NCBI RefSeq assembly: GCF_019457885.1
Contig: NZ_JAHZST010000020.1
Location: 1-64,000 of the forward strand
Direction of reading: 5' to 3'
Source of the DNA: Shewanella nanhaiensis
Lineage (GTDB): Bacteria; Pseudomonadota; Gammaproteobacteria; Enterobacterales; Shewanellaceae
DNA length: 64,000 nucleotides
Each line of letters starts with the position of its first letter. Position 1 is the first letter of the stretch. Below are positions 17,915 to 25,746 of the stretch, one piece after another. Under the pieces are notes generated by a model. The model saw only the letters and a program-made list of their open reading frames with translations. It did not search any database and had not been told where the DNA came from. Made by a program: the position numbers and the translations under genes.

Positions 17915-18499
17915 TTAGCTTTTCCTCGGCTCACCTAAATCATAGCAAAAACAATCTGTTGTATGATCATTTACCAAGCCTACAGCTTGCATAAAGGCAT
18001 AACAGATAGTAGGGCCAACAAAATTAAAGCCTAGTTTTTTCAAGGCCTTAGACATAGCTTCAGACTCAGGCGTTTGAGCAGGTACTTCTGACATAGAGTT
18101 AAACTTGTTAACTATGGGCTTTCCCCCGACAAAACTCCAAATAAACGTAGAGAAATCATCACCCTGAGTGTCAGAAAAATGAGTCATATAAGCACGAGCA
18201 TTTTTGATGATCGAGTTAACCTTTAATCGGTTACGCACAATCCCTTTATCAAGTAGTAACTCCTCCACTTTATCATCATCAAACTTGGCAATGATAGCAG
18301 GGTCAAAATTGGCGAAAGCGGCTTCATAATTATGCTGCTTTTTAAGGATAGTGATCCAAGATAAACCCGCCTGTTGACCGTCAAGGCAGAGCTTAGCAAA
18401 CAGCTCTTGGCTATCAAAAACAGGCCTTCCCCACACCTCATCATGATAGGCTTGATATAGATCATCAGCGCCAACCCAGCTACAACGTTGCTTTTCCAT
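17915..18499 (-). CDS. tag: DNA-3-methyladenine glycosylase I (Tag)
   Basis: A 194-residue helix-hairpin-helix base-excision enzyme that removes 3-methyladenine from alkylated DNA. The structural zinc ligands of Tag are present: Cys in QRCSWVG, His in YHDEVWG, and His plus Cys in NDHTTDCFCY near the C-terminus. The conserved catalytic-region blocks LDGQQAGLSWITILKK and FVGGKPIVN are intact. ATG 18499 matches the E. coli start; the frame is open upstream, but those codons lie in the divergent glyQ promoter region. Terminated by the parS palindrome downstream. Confidence 0.95.
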   Translation of the reverse strand: MEKQRCSWVGADDLYQAYHDEVWGRPVFDSQELFAKLCLDGQQAGLSWITILKKQHNYEAAFANFDPAIIAKFDDDKVEELLLDKGIVRNRLKVNSIIKNARAYMTHFSDTQGDDFSTFIWSFVGGKPIVNKFNSMSEVPAQTPESEAMSKALKKLGFNFVGPTICYAFMQAVGLVNDHTTDCFCYDLGEPRKS

Positions 18500-18662
18500 G
18501 GTAAAAATTCCAAGTTTTATTTGATGAGATAAAAAATAACCTACATATGCCTTTTTCTTCAAGGTATAATCGAAACCATTTTTTAAATTTCCAAACTAGC
18601 TCTGCATGCTGAAATAGCATAATTGAGAGGTTGGTTTCATCTTGACGGCGTAGATAGTAGAC

Positions 18663-19568
18663 ATGACGACGAAACATGACGTAAAGACATTCCAGGGCTT
18701 CATTATGACCCTGCAGGAATACTGGGCGCAGCAAGGTTGCGCTATCGTTCAACCTCTGGACATGGAGGTTGGTGCTGGTACATTCCACCCACAGACTTTC
18801 CTACGTTCATTAGGTCCAGAGCCAATGAGCAGTGCTTATGTGCAGCCATGTCGCCGCCCTACTGATGGCCGCTACGGTGAAAACCCAAATCGCCTTCAGC
18901 ACTATTATCAGTATCAGGTCGTTCTAAAGCCTTCACCAAGCAATATTCAAGAGCTCTACTTAGGCTCACTTGAAGCCCTTGGCGTCGATATGAACGTCCA
19001 TGATGTCCGCTTCGTAGAAGATAACTGGGAGTCACCAACATTGGGCGCTTGGGGCCTAGGCTGGGAAGTCTGGTTAAATGGTATGGAAGTATCACAGTTC
19101 ACCTACTTTCAGCAAGTTGGCGGACTTGAATGTAGCCCAGTAACCGGAGAGATCACTTACGGTCTTGAGCGTCTGGCCATGTATATTCAGGAAGTAGACA
19201 GTGTTTACGACCTAGTGTGGACCGATGGCCCAATGGGCAAAGTCATGTATGGTGATATCTTCCATCAAAATGAAGTTGAGCAATCAACCTATAACTTCGA
19301 ACATGCTGACGTCGATGTACTATTTAAGATGTTTGATGACTGTGAAGTTGCTTGTCAGCGCCTGTTGACCTTAGAGAAGCCGCTTCCGCTGCCAGCCTAT
19401 GAGCAGGTAATGAAAGCATCCCACGCATTTAACCTGCTAGATGCTCGCCACGCAATCTCAGTAACAGAGCGCCAGCGTTATATTCTCCGCGTTCGTACTA
19501 TGGCCAAAGGCGTAGCAGAATCCTATTATCAAGCCCGTGAAGCTCTTGGCTTCCCAATGTGTAAGTAG
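18663..19568 (+). CDS. glyQ: Glycyl-tRNA synthetase alpha subunit
   Basis: The 301-residue alpha chain of the bacterial alpha2beta2 glycyl-tRNA synthetase, carrying the class II catalytic core that activates glycine. Typical blocks are TLQEYWAQQGCAIVQPLDMEVGAGT, LGPEPMSSAYVQPCRRPTDGRYG and FTYFQQVGGLE (all given in part). Length matches E. coli GlyQ (303). glyS starts 11 nt after the stop, so they form one operon, divergent from tag. Confidence 0.97.
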   Translation: MTTKHDVKTFQGFIMTLQEYWAQQGCAIVQPLDMEVGAGTFHPQTFLRSLGPEPMSSAYVQPCRRPTDGRYGENPNRLQHYYQYQVVLKPSPSNIQELYLGSLEALGVDMNVHDVRFVEDNWESPTLGAWGLGWEVWLNGMEVSQFTYFQQVGGLECSPVTGEITYGLERLAMYIQEVDSVYDLVWTDGPMGKVMYGDIFHQNEVEQSTYNFEHADVDVLFKMFDDCEVACQRLLTLEKPLPLPAYEQVMKASHAFNLLDARHAISVTERQRYILRVRTMAKGVAESYYQAREALGFPMCK

Positions 19569-19579
19569 AGGTATATAGA

Positions 19580-21649
19580 ATGAATTTTGAAAACTTACTC
19601 ATTGAAGTTGGTACCGAAGAGCTGCCTCCAAAAGCCCTGCGCAAACTGGCTGAGTCTTTTGTTAGCAACTTTACCGATGAACTTGAAAAAGCAGAACTAA
19701 GCTTCGAATCGGCCCAATGGCACGCAGCTCCTCGTCGCCTAGCCTTTACTGTAAACCAGTTAGTTCTAGCACAGGCTGACAAGGTCGTTGAGAAGCGCGG
19801 ACCTGCGATTGCTCAAGCATTTGATGCCGATGGCAACCCAACTAAAGCCGCCATGGGCTGGGCTCGTGGTAACGGTATTACTGTTGAACAAGCTGAGCGT
19901 CTAAAAACAGATAAAGGTGAATGGCTACTTCACCAAGCTAAAGTTGTTGGTGTTGAAACTAAAAGCCTTATCAATGACATGGCACAACGTGCCCTCGATA
20001 AACTACCAATTCCTAAACCAATGCGTTGGGGAACAAGCAAGACTCAATTTATCCGTCCAGTACACACAGTCACTATGCTACTAGGCAGTGAGCTGGTTGA
20101 AGGTGAGTTACTTGGTGTTAAATCGGCTCGTGTTATTCGCGGTCACAGATTCATGGGTAAGAAGAGTTTTGAGTTAGATCATGCAGATAACTACCTGTCA
20201 GCACTGAAAGAGCAAGGCATGGTTCTCGCCGATTATGAAGCGCGTAAAGCGATCATAAAGGCAGATGCAGAAGCTGCAGCCGCTAAGATTGGTGGTGTTG
20301 CAGATCTTGAAGATGATCTACTTGAGGAGGTTACCTCCCTAGTTGAATGGCCAGTTGTGCTAACCGCAAACTTCGAAGAGAAGTTCCTCGATGTGCCGGC
20401 AGAAGCCCTGGTTTACACCATGAAAGGCGATCAGAAATACTTCCCTGTCTTCGATAAAACTGGCCAGTTACTACCTCACTTCATCTTCGTGACCAATATC
20501 GAATCGAAAGATCCTCAAGTGATCATCTCTGGTAATGAGAAAGTGGTTCGTCCACGTCTTGCCGATGCAGAGTTCTTCTTCGAAACCGATAAGAAACAGA
20601 CTCTTGAGTCTCGCCTTGCAAGCCTAGAAACGGTTGTTTTCCAAAAACAACTTGGCACTATCAAGCAGCGTGTTGAGCGTATCTCACAACTGGCAGGCTA
20701 TATTGCTAATTCAATAGATGCAGATAGCGATGAAGCGTCACGTGCAGGTCTACTCTCTAAGTCAGATCTGATGACAAACATGGTAATGGAGTTCACCGAT
20801 CTTCAAGGCACCATGGGTATGCACTATGCGCGCCTAAATGGTGAAACAGAAGCTGTCGCTGTAGCTCTTGCTGAGCAGTATAAGCCTAAGTTCTCTGGCG
20901 ATACCGTACCAACAGCGCCTATCTCTGTCTGCGTTGCACTGGCTGAAAAGCTAGATACCTTGGTCGGTATTTTCGGCATCGGACAAGCACCAAAAGGCGC
21001 AGCGGATCCGTTTGCACTACGCCGTGCTGCCATTGGTGTATTGCGAATCTGTTTAGAGAACAACCTACCACTAGATCTTGTAGATTTGATAGCTAAAGCA
21101 CAAGAACTACACGGTGATAACCTCACCAATGACAAGGCCGCAGAGCAGGTACTTGAGTTCTTTATGGGTCGTTTCCGCGCTTGGTACCAAGACCAAGGTG
21201 TGAGCGTAGATGTGATCTTAGCTGTACTGGCTCGACGTCCTACAGCGCCTGCCGATTTCGATAGCCGCATTAAAGCCGTTGCGCACTTCAGAGGACTTGA
21301 ACAGGCCTCTGCACTTGCCGCAGCCAACAAGCGTGTATCAAATATTCTGGCAAAAGTTGAAGGTGAACTTGCCACTGACATCAGCAGTGAGTTATTGGTA
21401 GAAAGCGCTGAAAAGGCACTAGCAGAAAAACTAAATGAGCTTCAGCCTCAACTAGCACCTCTGTTTGCTGCTGCTAACTATCAGCAAGCCCTATCTTTGC
21501 TCGCCGATCTACGTGAAAGCGTCGATACCTTCTTCGAAGATGTGATGGTGATGGCAGATGATGAAGCCCTGAAGAATAACCGCTTAGCCCTGCTATCAAG
21601 CCTGCGCGAACAGTTCCTTCACGCTGCAGATATCTCATTGCTTCAGTAA
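19580..21649 (+). CDS. glyS: Glycyl-tRNA synthetase beta subunit
   Basis: The 689-residue beta chain, needed for tRNA(Gly) recognition and full activity. It starts ENLLIEVGTEELPPKALR as in the family and has the HD-like core (TMKGDQKYFPVFD, DLQGTMGMHYARLNGE) and a C-terminal anticodon-binding domain. Length equals E. coli GlyS (689). It is coupled to glyQ and followed by a strong terminator. Confidence 0.97.
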   Translation: MNFENLLIEVGTEELPPKALRKLAESFVSNFTDELEKAELSFESAQWHAAPRRLAFTVNQLVLAQADKVVEKRGPAIAQAFDADGNPTKAAMGWARGNGITVEQAERLKTDKGEWLLHQAKVVGVETKSLINDMAQRALDKLPIPKPMRWGTSKTQFIRPVHTVTMLLGSELVEGELLGVKSARVIRGHRFMGKKSFELDHADNYLSALKEQGMVLADYEARKAIIKADAEAAAAKIGGVADLEDDLLEEVTSLVEWPVVLTANFEEKFLDVPAEALVYTMKGDQKYFPVFDKTGQLLPHFIFVTNIESKDPQVIISGNEKVVRPRLADAEFFFETDKKQTLESRLASLETVVFQKQLGTIKQRVERISQLAGYIANSIDADSDEASRAGLLSKSDLMTNMVMEFTDLQGTMGMHYARLNGETEAVAVALAEQYKPKFSGDTVPTAPISVCVALAEKLDTLVGIFGIGQAPKGAADPFALRRAAIGVLRICLENNLPLDLVDLIAKAQELHGDNLTNDKAAEQVLEFFMGRFRAWYQDQGVSVDVILAVLARRPTAPADFDSRIKAVAHFRGLEQASALAAANKRVSNILAKVEGELATDISSELLVESAEKALAEKLNELQPQLAPLFAAANYQQALSLLADLRESVDTFFEDVMVMADDEALKNNRLALLSSLREQFLHAADISLLQ

Positions 21650-21692
21650 AGAAGCTACGAGGGCATAAGGGCGAGTTCCTAGGAAAGACATC

Positions 21693-21721
21693 AAGCCCCA
21701 GCTAGACTGGGGCTTTTTTTT
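21693..21721 (+). terminator. Rho-independent terminator of glyQS
   Basis: AAGCCCCAG pairs with CTGGGGCTT around CTAGA and runs into a T tract. The T tract overlaps the stop codon of the convergent HDOD gene. Confidence 0.92.
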
Positions 21722-22778
21722 AGAACATTTTCAACTTCTCATGGTAGATATCGAACTGCTCACGGGTCAAATTTGCATCCATCAGCAACCTGCTTAAACA
21801 ATCCTCATCCAACTGATTTGCCTGAAATAGCATTGAACATTCGCTGACTAAATTTGCTCGCCAAACAGCCAGAGCAAGCTCATCTGATGGTTTAGAGTGG
21901 CTACTGGCAAGCTGACTCAATGACGTTTCAAAGATAGCGGGAAGCTGCCAATGCTTTGCCAACAGGGCACTTAAACTGAGCGACTTTGTGGTCATCACCT
22001 GCTTAAACAGTGAAGAGTTAGGCTGCTCACCTGGTTCAGCCTGATGAAACGCATCTAATAGCATCTTAAAGATCGCAATCTTCCCCACATCATGGAGTAG
22101 ACCCAGCATAAATGCCGTGTCAGGGTCGCACTTGCCGAACTCGGCCGACAGATAGGAAACCTGCTGAGAATGGCGCCAAATCTGTAGACCAAAACGGCGA
22201 TAATAGATGGGCTTTATCTCAACGACCTCCGCCATCAGAGATGTAGTAACCAGCCGCCTAATCTGCTCCCTACCTAGCTGAACAAAAGCTTGTTGCAGGT
22301 TAGTCACCTCTTTATCAGAGCGTTTAAAAGCTGGAGAGTTACATAACTTAAGTACTTCAACACTCAATACAGGCTTAGTCTTAAACACCTCCAGCAGAGT
22401 CTCAATATCAACACTGTCATCCCTAAGTTTCTGATCTAAAGCCGCCAGTTGGCTGGGAAGCTTCAATACTTTTTCAGCAATATCTCCAGGGCAGGCAAGC
22501 GCACTCTCTACCTCTGAGATCACACTCTTCTCAAGGTTATTGGCAATACCTGTGTCGGCCCCACTTTGAGAGGGAAACAGCATGCCATAGAACAGGGCTG
22601 AAACATCAACGCTTCTTTCTGGCGTCACAACATTCAGAGGAGTCTGGGGTTTGAGAGTGGCATTATTTGCTGCGGTTGATAGCTTTTGGAAGCCAAGCTC
22701 GGTAGAAAGCACCTTAGGCTTTTCTACTGAGACCTTGTCTCTAACATTGAAAATTTTCTTAATGATTCTCTTAACCAA
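21720..22778 (-). CDS. HDOD-domain protein
   Basis: A 352-residue protein with a central HDOD domain (about residues 110-300), a catalytically degenerate HD-like fold used in bacterial signalling and stress regulation. Visible landmarks are LPSQLAALDQKLRDDSVDIETLLEVFKTKPVLS, cited in part, then LKLCNSPAF, QLGREQIRRLV and LGLLHDVGKIAIF. The last keeps an HD pair, so hydrolase activity cannot be fully excluded. The N-terminal 100 residues are low in recognisable motifs. It converges on glyS and is divergent from pxpB. Its output partner is unknown. Confidence 0.85.
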   Translation of the reverse strand: MVKRIIKKIFNVRDKVSVEKPKVLSTELGFQKLSTAANNATLKPQTPLNVVTPERSVDVSALFYGMLFPSQSGADTGIANNLEKSVISEVESALACPGDIAEKVLKLPSQLAALDQKLRDDSVDIETLLEVFKTKPVLSVEVLKLCNSPAFKRSDKEVTNLQQAFVQLGREQIRRLVTTSLMAEVVEIKPIYYRRFGLQIWRHSQQVSYLSAEFGKCDPDTAFMLGLLHDVGKIAIFKMLLDAFHQAEPGEQPNSSLFKQVMTTKSLSLSALLAKHWQLPAIFETSLSQLASSHSKPSDELALAVWRANLVSECSMLFQANQLDEDCLSRLLMDANLTREQFDIYHEKLKMF

Positions 22779-22926
22779 TTTTAATGACCAATCATCTATT
22801 TGATAGTAGTAAAGTATAGCAAGTCGAATCGAAGTTTGATGAGATAAAATCGTTTCTAGCTTGTTTTCCTAGTAACAAATACCGACACTATCAAAATACA
22901 ATAACTTAATATGATTAAGGTCAAGA

Positions 22927-23607
22927 ATGATCAATACCAGCCCTAAGGTATATCGCTTAGGGGAGAGGGCTATCGTACTCGACTGCAGCGAACTTTTCCC
23001 AGCACTCTCCAAGCTAACCATTCAGAACAGGATCTGGGAATTGGCTCAAAAGTGCAGAGAAAATAGGATCTTTACCGATCTTGTCCCTGGAATGAATAAT
23101 CTGACCCTATTTATTAAAGATGCCAATCAACTGGCAGACTGGATTGCGAGGCTTCCAGAGCTTTGGAGCGATACCACAGGCATAAAGCTTGATAAACCAA
23201 GCGTAGAGATCCCTGTTGTTTACGGTGGTAAATATGGTCCAGATCTCGACGAGGTTGCCAGAATCCACCAGCTGGACACGAGTGAGGTGATCCGCATGCA
23301 CACAGCTCCTGAGTACACGGTACTATTTCTTGGTTTCCAGCCGGGATTTCCCTACTTAGATGGCCTTAATAATCAGTTATTCACCCCAAGACTTAGCACT
23401 CCAAGGTTATCCATACCGGCAGGCTCTGTAGGTATTGGTGGCGAGCAAACGGGTATTTATCCCAAAGAAGCACCGGGTGGCTGGCAGCTCATCGGCCGCA
23501 CAAATCTTCCCCTGTTCACACCTGACAACCCAGAGAGTCCAACCCTTCTCGCTCCCGGATACAGAGTACGATTTACACAAGTCAGCAGTTTAGAGTTTCC
23601 CCAATGA
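22927..23607 (+). CDS. pxpB: 5-oxoprolinase subunit PxpB (KipI-like)
   Basis: A 226-residue carboxyltransferase-C/D-type domain protein. With PxpC and PxpA it makes the prokaryotic ATP-dependent 5-oxoprolinase, which converts pyroglutamate to glutamate. The block VLFLGFQPGFPYLDGL and the run SVGIGGEQTGIYPKEAPGGW are diagnostic. The stop overlaps the start of pxpC by 4 nt (ATGA), so translation is coupled. First gene of pxpBCA, divergent from the HDOD gene. Confidence 0.93.
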   Translation: MINTSPKVYRLGERAIVLDCSELFPALSKLTIQNRIWELAQKCRENRIFTDLVPGMNNLTLFIKDANQLADWIARLPELWSDTTGIKLDKPSVEIPVVYGGKYGPDLDEVARIHQLDTSEVIRMHTAPEYTVLFLGFQPGFPYLDGLNNQLFTPRLSTPRLSIPAGSVGIGGEQTGIYPKEAPGGWQLIGRTNLPLFTPDNPESPTLLAPGYRVRFTQVSSLEFPQ

Positions 23608-24542
23608 TAAATAGTCCCCAAGAAGTGGCACACTCGAGTGCAGATATTGAGGTTCTCACCCCAGGACTATTTAGCACAGTCCAAGGCATAGGTTTAACTG
23701 GATACCGACATCTAGGCATCCCCATTGGCGGCGCGCTGGACAGTCACGCACTGATCTTAGGAAACCGGCTATTAGGCAATCCAGATAACACTCATGGGAT
23801 TGAACTGACCAGCGGAAAAGTGGAGCTTAAGTTTAACCGTGACAGTTGGTTTGTCGTCACCGGGGCTCAATATCAGATATCCATAGGTGACCGAAATATC
23901 TGGAGTGGTTGGCGTAACAAAATCAAAGCCGGTGAAACCTTAACCCTTAAAGGTCCAAGCTCCAAAATGCACGCTTACCTGACGATAGATGGCGGTATTG
24001 TGCAGCACTCACCTCTAGGCATAGGAGGCTCTACCTCCCAAGCACTTGGGCGGGGAGATCGACTACAACTCGGTAAAACTCTCTCTATCACCAAGCCTAT
24101 AGGTGCAGTGCAAAGAGGTTACTGTGATGAGATCCGCGCTTTACCTGGGCCGGAGATGTCACTTTTTACAGCCACATCACGCAAAGCCTTCTGGCATAAC
24201 CGATGGCAGCTGACGAATGCCAGCAACCGCATGGGAGCTCGGCTTGATGGCGAAGCGCTCTCTCTGAGTGCACCTAAAGAGCTTAACTCTCATGCCGTGA
24301 TGCCAGGCGTAGTGCAAGTACCGCCATCAGGTCAGCCCATCGTTCTGCTCGCCGATGCACAAACTACAGGTGGATACCCTAAAATTGCTACCGTGATTGA
24401 GGCTGATTTATGGAAGCTGGCTCAAACTCGGCCTGGACAAAGCATTCGATTCGTTCATGTCAGCCCAAGCCAAGCCGATGATGCAAACTACGAGTGGCAA
24501 CAATATTTTTATCGCCTCCAAAGAGCCATGAATGGCTCGTAA
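23604..24542 (+). CDS. pxpC: 5-oxoprolinase subunit PxpC (KipA-like)
   Basis: A 312-residue biotin-dependent-carboxyltransferase-like protein, partner of PxpB. Recognised by GLFSTVQGIGLTGYRHLGIP, SNRMGARLDGEAL and the C-terminal VVQVPPSGQPIVLLADAQTTGGYP region. In Bacillus the homologues were named as sporulation kinase inhibitors, but the metabolic role is now the established one. It overlaps pxpB by 4 nt; pxpA starts 20 nt downstream. Confidence 0.93.
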   Translation: MINSPQEVAHSSADIEVLTPGLFSTVQGIGLTGYRHLGIPIGGALDSHALILGNRLLGNPDNTHGIELTSGKVELKFNRDSWFVVTGAQYQISIGDRNIWSGWRNKIKAGETLTLKGPSSKMHAYLTIDGGIVQHSPLGIGGSTSQALGRGDRLQLGKTLSITKPIGAVQRGYCDEIRALPGPEMSLFTATSRKAFWHNRWQLTNASNRMGARLDGEALSLSAPKELNSHAVMPGVVQVPPSGQPIVLLADAQTTGGYPKIATVIEADLWKLAQTRPGQSIRFVHVSPSQADDANYEWQQYFYRLQRAMNGS

Positions 24543-24562
24543 CTCATAGAAAGTAAGGTTAT

Positions 24563-25300
24563 ATGGTTATGGCCAGAGTAAACGTGAAAAACTACCCTAT
24601 CGACCTCAATGCGGATCTGGGTGAAGGAGGTCTCCATGATGAAGCTCTGCTTCAAATTGTCACTTCGGCCAATATCGCTTGTGGTGGTCACACTGGCGAT
24701 CAGCAAACCATGACTGCTGCTGTTAAAGCTGCAGTAGAGAACAAGGTAAAAATAGGCGCCCACCCCAGCTATCCCGATACCATTCATTTCGGACGCGCTC
24801 CCATGGAGATCTCAAATCAGGCATTACGTGAGTCTATATCTAAGCAGATAAGGGCACTAAAGAGTGTCTGTGAGCGACAGGGCGCAGAAATGTTCCACGT
24901 GAAACCTCATGGTGCCTTTTACAATAAAGTCGCTAAGGATGAGGCTATGGGGCTTATTTTAATAGAGGTGATTAAACAGATAGATCCTAATCTTAAGTTG
25001 ATGATCTTGGCAGCAAGTCCCTTAGTCAAGCAAGCAGAACTTGCGGGTCTCACAGTGATTCAGGAGGCGTTCGCCGATCGCGCCTACCTTAACGATGGCT
25101 CGCTAGCCCCCCGTGACAGAGAAGGAGCAGTCATACACGATAAGCAGGCCGCACTAACTCAAGTGAAACAGTTTATCGCCCAGCAACCAGTCACCAGCTT
25201 AGATGGCCAAGCTTTGACAATTAAAGCCGATACCATCTGCCTCCACGGTGATAATGAACACGCATTAGAGTTTGCCAAGCTGATAAAAGACTCGCTTTAA
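24563..25300 (+). CDS. pxpA: 5-oxoprolinase subunit PxpA (LamB/YcsF family)
   Basis: A 245-residue TIM-barrel-like subunit of 5-oxoprolinase. Family motifs IDLNADLGEGG, SANIACGGHTGD, IGAHPSYPD and HVKPHGAFYNKV are all present. Length is the usual one (about 245). Last gene of pxpBCA; a repeat-rich spacer separates it from gyrB. A parS-like 15/16 match lies over the HVKP motif and is probably dictated by the protein. Confidence 0.94.
   Translation: MVMARVNVKNYPIDLNADLGEGGLHDEALLQIVTSANIACGGHTGDQQTMTAAVKAAVENKVKIGAHPSYPDTIHFGRAPMEISNQALRESISKQIRALKSVCERQGAEMFHVKPHGAFYNKVAKDEAMGLILIEVIKQIDPNLKLMILAASPLVKQAELAGLTVIQEAFADRAYLNDGSLAPRDREGAVIHDKQAALTQVKQFIAQQPVTSLDGQALTIKADTICLHGDNEHALEFAKLIKDSL
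24891..24906. other. parS-like sequence (15/16), probably coincidental
   Basis: TGTTCCACGTGAAACC matches the parS pattern except for the last base. It encodes MFHVKP, whose HVKP part is conserved in all YcsF proteins, so protein constraint may explain it. Real ParB binding is uncertain. Confidence 0.35.
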
Positions 25301-25329
25301 AGACATTTCCCAACTCCCTATAGGTCAGT

Positions 25330-25645
25330 GATAGAAATGCACAGAGATGTAGGAACATCTCCTGCCATGTGCAACGTCTATTTGTATACATCCCTGTGCA
25401 AACCCCTTCATACAGGATGTATGAAATGTGCTACAGATGTAGGGAACATTTCAAGTGCCGTGGTGCTCAGGGATAAATACATCCTAATACAAATCCCCTC
25501 TAACGCTGTGACCAACATGGATGTATGGAAATGTGCTACAGATGTAGGGAACATCTAGCCCCCATGCGTTCGGGGATAAATATATCCTTATACAAATCCC
25601 CTCTAACGCTGTCCCTGCGTTCGGGGATAAGCACATCCATGTGCA
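25330..25645. repeat. Tandem imperfect repeats between pxpA and gyrB
   Basis: Two direct copies of about 97 bp lie at 25411-25509 and 25515-25612. They share GTGCTACAGATGTAGGGAAC early on and ACAAATCCCCTCTAACGCTG at the end. A partial copy follows to 25645, and a more diverged one precedes (25343-25410). Within each unit, arms such as GGGATAAATACATCC can pair with GGATGTAT. Open reading frames crossing this stretch simply follow the repeat. The 444-base pxpA-gyrB spacer holds nothing else but the gyrB terminator and a 25-bp hairpin repeat. Confidence 0.7.
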
Positions 25646-25675
25646 AAAAAGCCCCAGATTTTCATCTAGGGCTTA
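25645..25675 (-). terminator. Rho-independent terminator of gyrB
   Basis: On the minus strand, AAGCCCTAGAT pairs with ATCTGGGGCTT and is followed by six Ts. It is about 70 bases past the gyrB stop. Confidence 0.85.
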
Positions 25676-25721
25676 TCAATTTTGCAGTTAACTCTTAATA
25701 TCTTTACCACGCAGTGGTCTC

Positions 25722-25746
25722 AATAGAGGTGCGCAGCAGATCTATT
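25722..25746. repeat. Short hairpin repeat with a 13-nt loop, copy 3 (over the gyrB stop)
   Basis: AATAGA and TCTATT pair around GGTGCGCAGCAGA. The loop is the same as at 7148 and 14331, but the stem differs from the first copy by a paired change. The gyrB stop codon begins in the 3' arm, as the pepQ stop does in copy 1. Confidence 0.6.

Noticed and set aside
17641..17934. 97-codon frame on the minus strand after the amidohydrolase gene
   Set aside because: It runs across the terminator/parS palindrome and a dispersed repeat, has no ribosome site, and overlaps the tag gene end.
24891..24906. Functional parS in pxpA
   Set aside because: Fifteen of sixteen bases match, but the codons spell the conserved HVKP motif, so chance from protein constraint is the simpler reading.
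25328..25558. 76-codon frame in the pxpA-gyrB spacer
   Set aside because: Its sequence repeats internally (the peptide CATDVGNIS recurs), because it simply follows the tandem DNA repeats.
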